Under the pieces are notes generated by a model. The model ran no database searches. It saw only the letters and a program-made list of their open reading frames with translations, and was not told the DNA's origin. The translations under genes were made by a program, and so were the position numbers. A DNA stretch of 64,000 nucleotides, from positions 868,001 to 932,000 of the forward strand of contig JAMPIT010000511.1 of NCBI GenBank assembly GCA_026261815.1. Direction: 5' to 3'. Within the stretch, counting starts at the first letter, position 1. Each line of letters opens with the position of its first letter. This DNA is from Monarcha castaneiventris obscurior. Lineage: Eukaryota; Chordata; Aves; Passeriformes; Monarchidae. Below are positions 59,785-64,000 of the stretch, piece by piece.

Positions 59785-62700
59785 CGAGAAGAGAACAGGT
59801 TGGAATATCAGCAGAGTGTTCACTGGAGGAGAGGCAGGGACGGGCTGTGAGAAAGGACCTGTCTCACACGATGCACCAGGAGATTAAAGTTCATGGAAGG
59901 ACATCATGCTTTTTATGGGCAGAAGATCAACAGTCATCAGTGGCCCAACTCAGATTACCCCATCAGAAGAGCAGAGAGCAGCTCAGAGCTGCAGACAAGG
60001 CACGCTCCATCCCCTGTGCCCTCAGAGGACCCCTGTGACCACAGAGGCCAGGGGGTCTTTGATCTTCCTTTCTGCTTATGAGTGGAGACAGGACTCCCAA
60101 GCCCAGAGGGAGGTGGTGGATCTCCAGGGCTGATGTTCCCAAACTGACAAAGGGGATACTTAAGCCAAGTTCTCCTTTGAACCTGACCTGGCACAGTGCT
60201 CTTGTAGCACAGCCAAGGCATCTCTGTTGGCCTGACCAGCACAGTCCCTGCCTGGGCCATCACAGGGACCATGTCTGTGCCATCAGCAGCTGCTGCTCAT
60301 GGAGCCACGAAGTGCCTGAGCAGCTCCCACACCTCCAGACTGAGCCAGAGCTGCCAGAGCTCGTCCAGCAAGCCAGCCTGGGTTGCAAATCCACAGCTGA
60401 CAGGACAAGCCCAGAGCAGACAGGACGGCATTCCTGGGCTGCAAGCAGAGCCTCTGGCACCCTCCATAAGCTGTTCTCAAAGAGATTATGCTTGCAAATG
60501 AACTCAGCAGGCTAGGACTCCCAAAACAGCTCCTGTTCAGCCAAGGGACCATCCCCTGCCTCACTCTCGGCATTTGGAGACTTTAAAGGGGGCTGTCACA
60601 ATCAGGAAGATCCCACCCTGGCCCCTGCTCCCCTGGCCACAGCCATGTGAAAGTTCTCACCAGGACAGCTCTCCTTCCTTGCCAAAGATCTTTGCTCTTT
60701 GCCTCATGTCAGCTGCTCACACAGCTCTTTGCAAAGGCAATCATCTTGATTTTTTTTTCACTAAAGATTTTCCTATTTCATTTAGAAGGTCTCCTTCTCC
60801 CATAGAACTTAGAGAAATGGGTCTCCTTATCTCCTCAAGCATGAGCTGATAGCATATGAACTCTGGCAGCTCTTCCAGGAGGGTGTGTGCAAGGTGATTT
60901 CAGCCATAAATCCATTGTGGGTGGGGCGGGACTTTTTGTTTTACCCTTCTCATTCCCCAGTTAGAAAGTTGCACTGATTTACAGATTCTCTTTGCCCCCA
61001 TGGGTTTATATCTGCTGAGGGACATTTGACTATAAAAGCACCTGCCCAACCACATGCTCAGAAGAGGTGTCCTCTGCAGGCTTCATCCAGTGACTTCAAC
61101 TCCAAACAGGCAGCCCAGCATGATCCTGCCATTTTCCTCACAGTCCCCAGGCATTGAGCCTGATCATATGTTGTGATGGGGGGACAAGAATGGGGAACCC
61201 AGGAATGTGGAGATCCATGCTGGAGATGCAGGGTGAGCTGTGTGCCACTTTGGGTGCTGTCAGTGAGCAGAGTAGGACAATCAAGGGGAGGGCAGGAAGC
61301 CCATTTGGGGAGTGAGGGCCTGGAGGACAGGCTGTGCCGGGCAGCAGGAGGGGTCAGGGCTGCTTCCTGCAGAGCAGGAGTTCGAGCAGGGCGGTGGCCA
61401 CCCGGACACCCCCTCTCCCTGGCAGGAGGATGCCTTTGTGCACAGTTTATGCATAATAGATCTTCCGAGGAAAGAGATACTGTCTCCTTGCTCCAAATAC
61501 AATTTCAATTAGATGAATAGCAGAGTAATCCCATAGAGGCACTCAGCTGGGAGCTGACCATGTGAGAGGCAGCCAGCCCTCCCCCAGCCGAGTGGTGAAA
61601 GGGGATCCCCCCCCTCAACCTGCTGGCGAGGAGGCCCCAAACCCTCCAACAGGGACCATCTGCTCCCGCAGCAGCCCCTCCTCCCGCAGCCCCCAGTGAA
61701 GAAAGAGCCAGGGCTGCCAGTGCCTTCTGAAACAAAGGCAGTGCTGAGGGACCGGTGCCTCCAGCCCCCCGGGACAGAGGAAGAGGAGGGAGTGAGAGCC
61801 CCAGTGACCCCCTGGGAGACCCCCTTGCTGCGACCCTTTGGGCAGGCAGAACTGGAGGGAATGCTCCAGGAGAAGATGGGGCACTGAAATGGGGAGAAGC
61901 TATTGTCCCCCTGCACCAGATGATTCCAACACAGGGGAAGAGAAGGGAAGGAGGGCAGATCACAGGGACGCTCCAAACTCCCCTCCTTTTCCTCCTGCTC
62001 TGCCCCTAGCACATCCAGGGCAGGGACTTGCTTCCCCTGCCATCCTGGCCAAAGGGCAGAGCTGCTCCACCATCTGCCAGCAATGAGGCAGCAGCAGTGC
62101 AAGTACAGAGTTGAGCACTCTCTTTCCTCTGAATATCTCTGGGCTCTTGGAGGGAATTTCCTCTCGCATCGAAATTTTCAGACTTGTCCCTTAGTGCCAG
62201 AGAGGTAATTTGGGGAAAGTCTTGAGAAACCTACATTGTGCAACTGGGAGTTTAAAGAGATTTTCAACCCACAAGGCAACTGACACCGCTTTTGTCAGCA
62301 ACTTTTACCAAAGCCCTCAGTTACAGCAACCCCCTCCCAAGCAGGAATGCACTTCACTCACTGGTCCACAGCAGATGCGCTCAGCTCACAGGTATCGAAC
62401 CGGCAGACCCTTGGCTTTGTGGTGTCCTACTCCACACATCCCAACACCCTCCAGAACAAATCTCCCTATCAGGGGCACCCTCCATCTCCCTGCCTCAGGA
62501 CAGATGGGAGAGCAGATCTGCAGCACATGAAGGAACATCATCCAGCAGAAGGGGCAGCCTGGCAAGCTCTGCAGGACAGCAGCAAGTCATTTTCTTGCTA
62601 AAGTCAACAGCTCAGAGCCTGAATACACACAGCTGGGCACAAAGTGGCTGGAGATCACATCTGCTGAATAAGAAGTGGCCATTGTTATGCTTTGTCGCCC

Positions 62701-63269
62701 GTTTCAGAGCAGATAGCACTTTAAAGCCATTTGGTGTTGCACTCTGAATAGTTAAAAAGGTCAGGCTCTGAGCATGGGCAGTGGGGTGTTTTCCCAGCGC
62801 TGGAGCGTGATGAGAATATTCCCAGGTGCGTGTATTTGTCTGAACATCCGCTGCCTTCCCAGCTCGGGAGGGGAGAGCTTTGATCTCTTCCCCAGCTGAG
62901 ACCTGGGGCATGTTGGGCTTTCCCTATCCTCACTCACCCTCTCCACAACCTGTTGCTGTGGAGCAGGACTAAAGCCAGGACTAAAGCCAGTGACACTGAA
63001 GCACAGCCCTGCGCCCTGCAGGAGAGGGGCGCGGGGGGACCAGGGGGTTCAGCGGCGGGTTTAGCACAGCCTGGCCCTGCAATGAATGCCTTAACGTGCT
63101 CTTGATCTGAGATATAGCAGAACATGCTCGCGAAAGGGATTCTGCTGGAAGCACAGCAGGCGCCCACAGCCAGCCAGGCGTGCGCCCCACCACGCTGCTC
63201 CCACAGTGCAATCACAAACCCAGACATAAATCGTGGTTAACCTTTGCTCTCTCTCCTGTGTTTGTCCAG
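59785..63269. other. Unique sequence, GC-rich patch at 61.56-61.89 kb
   Basis: About 3.5 kb. Overlapping ORFs at 61173-62102 on both strands reach 197 codons in the GC-rich patch, which is C- and G-run rich but not clearly a CpG island. A 12-base period tandem duplication is at 62964-62990. No LINE was recognised. Confidence 0.5.
62964..62990. repeat. Tandem duplication, period 12
   Basis: CAGGACTAAAGC occurs twice in a row, followed by a partial third copy (CAG). Confidence 0.85.
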
Positions 63270-63366
63270 AGGCTACAGAAATATTGCACAAGACACGTGA
63301 TAGCCAGAGAAACAAAAATAACCTTTATTAAACTGTCCCAGAGTGGGAGGGGTGGGGAAGTTTTTG
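63270..63366 (+). CDS. Candidate exon (97 bases) with very strong acceptor
   Basis: A long polypyrimidine tract (TTTGCTCTCTCTCCTGTG, then TTTGTCCAG) and a good donor (TTTTTG|GTAAGT) enclose 97 bases. Only frame 1 is open; it reads RLQKYCTRHVIARETKITF, then IKLSQSGRGGEVF, phase 0 in and phase 1 out. The other frames have stops. The composition is protein-like but no domain is recognised. This is the second-best exon lead in the window. Confidence 0.3.
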
Positions 63367-64000
63367 GTAAGTCAATGCTTCTCACAGTAAGGGAATGAGT
63401 TTGGGAAAATAATGCAGGCCAGGTAGTCCTTTATCAGCAGGCAGAGGTATGTGTTGGAATCTCAAAAGGGACAGACACACCCCCTCATGATTCACCTGCA
63501 GTAGGGCTTTTTACTCTAAGTCTGACTTTGACGTCTTTGCTCTTTGCAAAAGCAAAACGATTTCTTACCCATCAGCTCAGCTCCTTCCAGCTACCCTGAC
63601 TTTAAAAACTCCTGCTAATTCCTTTTTTTCTCCCCTCTATCACCACTGCAAAACAAAGTTGAACGTGTCCTAATGTCCAGTTATTTCTGAATGACGCAGG
63701 ATTAACCAGAAGAAGAGAACCTGATTTTGCAAAATCAACTGAGATTCCAATTGCCAGAAAAATAAACACCTTGCTTTGCCCAGTATGGAACTGACTGCAA
63801 TATGTTTGCATCTACCTGCAGAGAGAGATATCACCCAGCTGTGCATGTATTTGTGATGCTAAAACTGGAGTCATAAAGGCTGATAATCACGGGAAAGAAC
63901 ATTCCTCTAGGCTGAAACCCATGAAAGCACTAGAAAAGGTGGCAGAAAAGCCCAGTGAATATCCAGGCTGAGTTTATAGAGAGGAATCATCTGTACTAGA
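63367..64000. other. Unique sequence to window end
   Basis: AT-richer DNA with a T-rich stretch at about 63622. A 69-codon minus-strand ORF at 63602-63811 has no recognised domain. No repeat was recognised. Confidence 0.5.

Overview
The window looks like bird nuclear DNA, probably a gene-poor intergenic or intronic stretch. Every clearly recognisable interspersed repeat is a chicken-repeat-1 (CR1) LINE tail. Most end in the variably degenerate ATTCTATGA-type terminus, most are heavily 5'-truncated, and together they cover only about 5 percent of the sequence. No mammalian-type L1 or Alu sequence is seen. A passerine is plausible but not provable from this sequence. No bacterial gene organisation is visible (no operons, no ribosome-binding-site-spaced ORFs), and no tRNA, rRNA or CRISPR array was found.

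Layout. A CR1 tail is cut by the left edge (1-62). CR1 copies follow at 871, 5435, 9205, a three-part cluster at 12.9-13.4 kb, then 18.8, 23.1, 24.65, 29.8, 34.8, 54.3, 58.1-58.9 (the longest, with decayed reverse-transcriptase C-terminal coding sequence) and 59.5 kb. A probable solo LTR of an endogenous retrovirus-like element, with CCAAT and TATA motifs, lies at about 30.84-31.37 kb. Simple repeats include an 18-base G run at 47.2 kb, a CAAAA-rich tract at 45.4 kb, A and T homopolymers at 27.6 and 38.0 kb, a GAATCA hexamer repeat at 30.8 kb and several small tandem duplications.

Coding content. No complete gene can be assembled. Most long ORFs are chance openings in GC-rich DNA or run through CR1 tails. 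Reading for splice signals gives a few short exon-like segments with an open frame. The best are 38241-38300 (60 bases, 20 codons, phase 0) and 63270-63366; weaker ones are at 41112-41213, 18096-18165, 47966-48053, 51169-51245 and a few others. Open frames this short flanked by plausible splice sites are expected by chance in 64 kb, so these are hypotheses needing conservation or RNA evidence. The candidates do not chain into one consistent reading frame. If any is real, the window would be mostly intron of a gene on the + strand.

I found no convincing sign of an undescribed biological system. The most useful leads are the candidate exons near 38.1-38.3 kb, the nested CR1 cluster, the LTR-like promoter, the G run and a 324-codon ORF at 7.2-8.2 kb.
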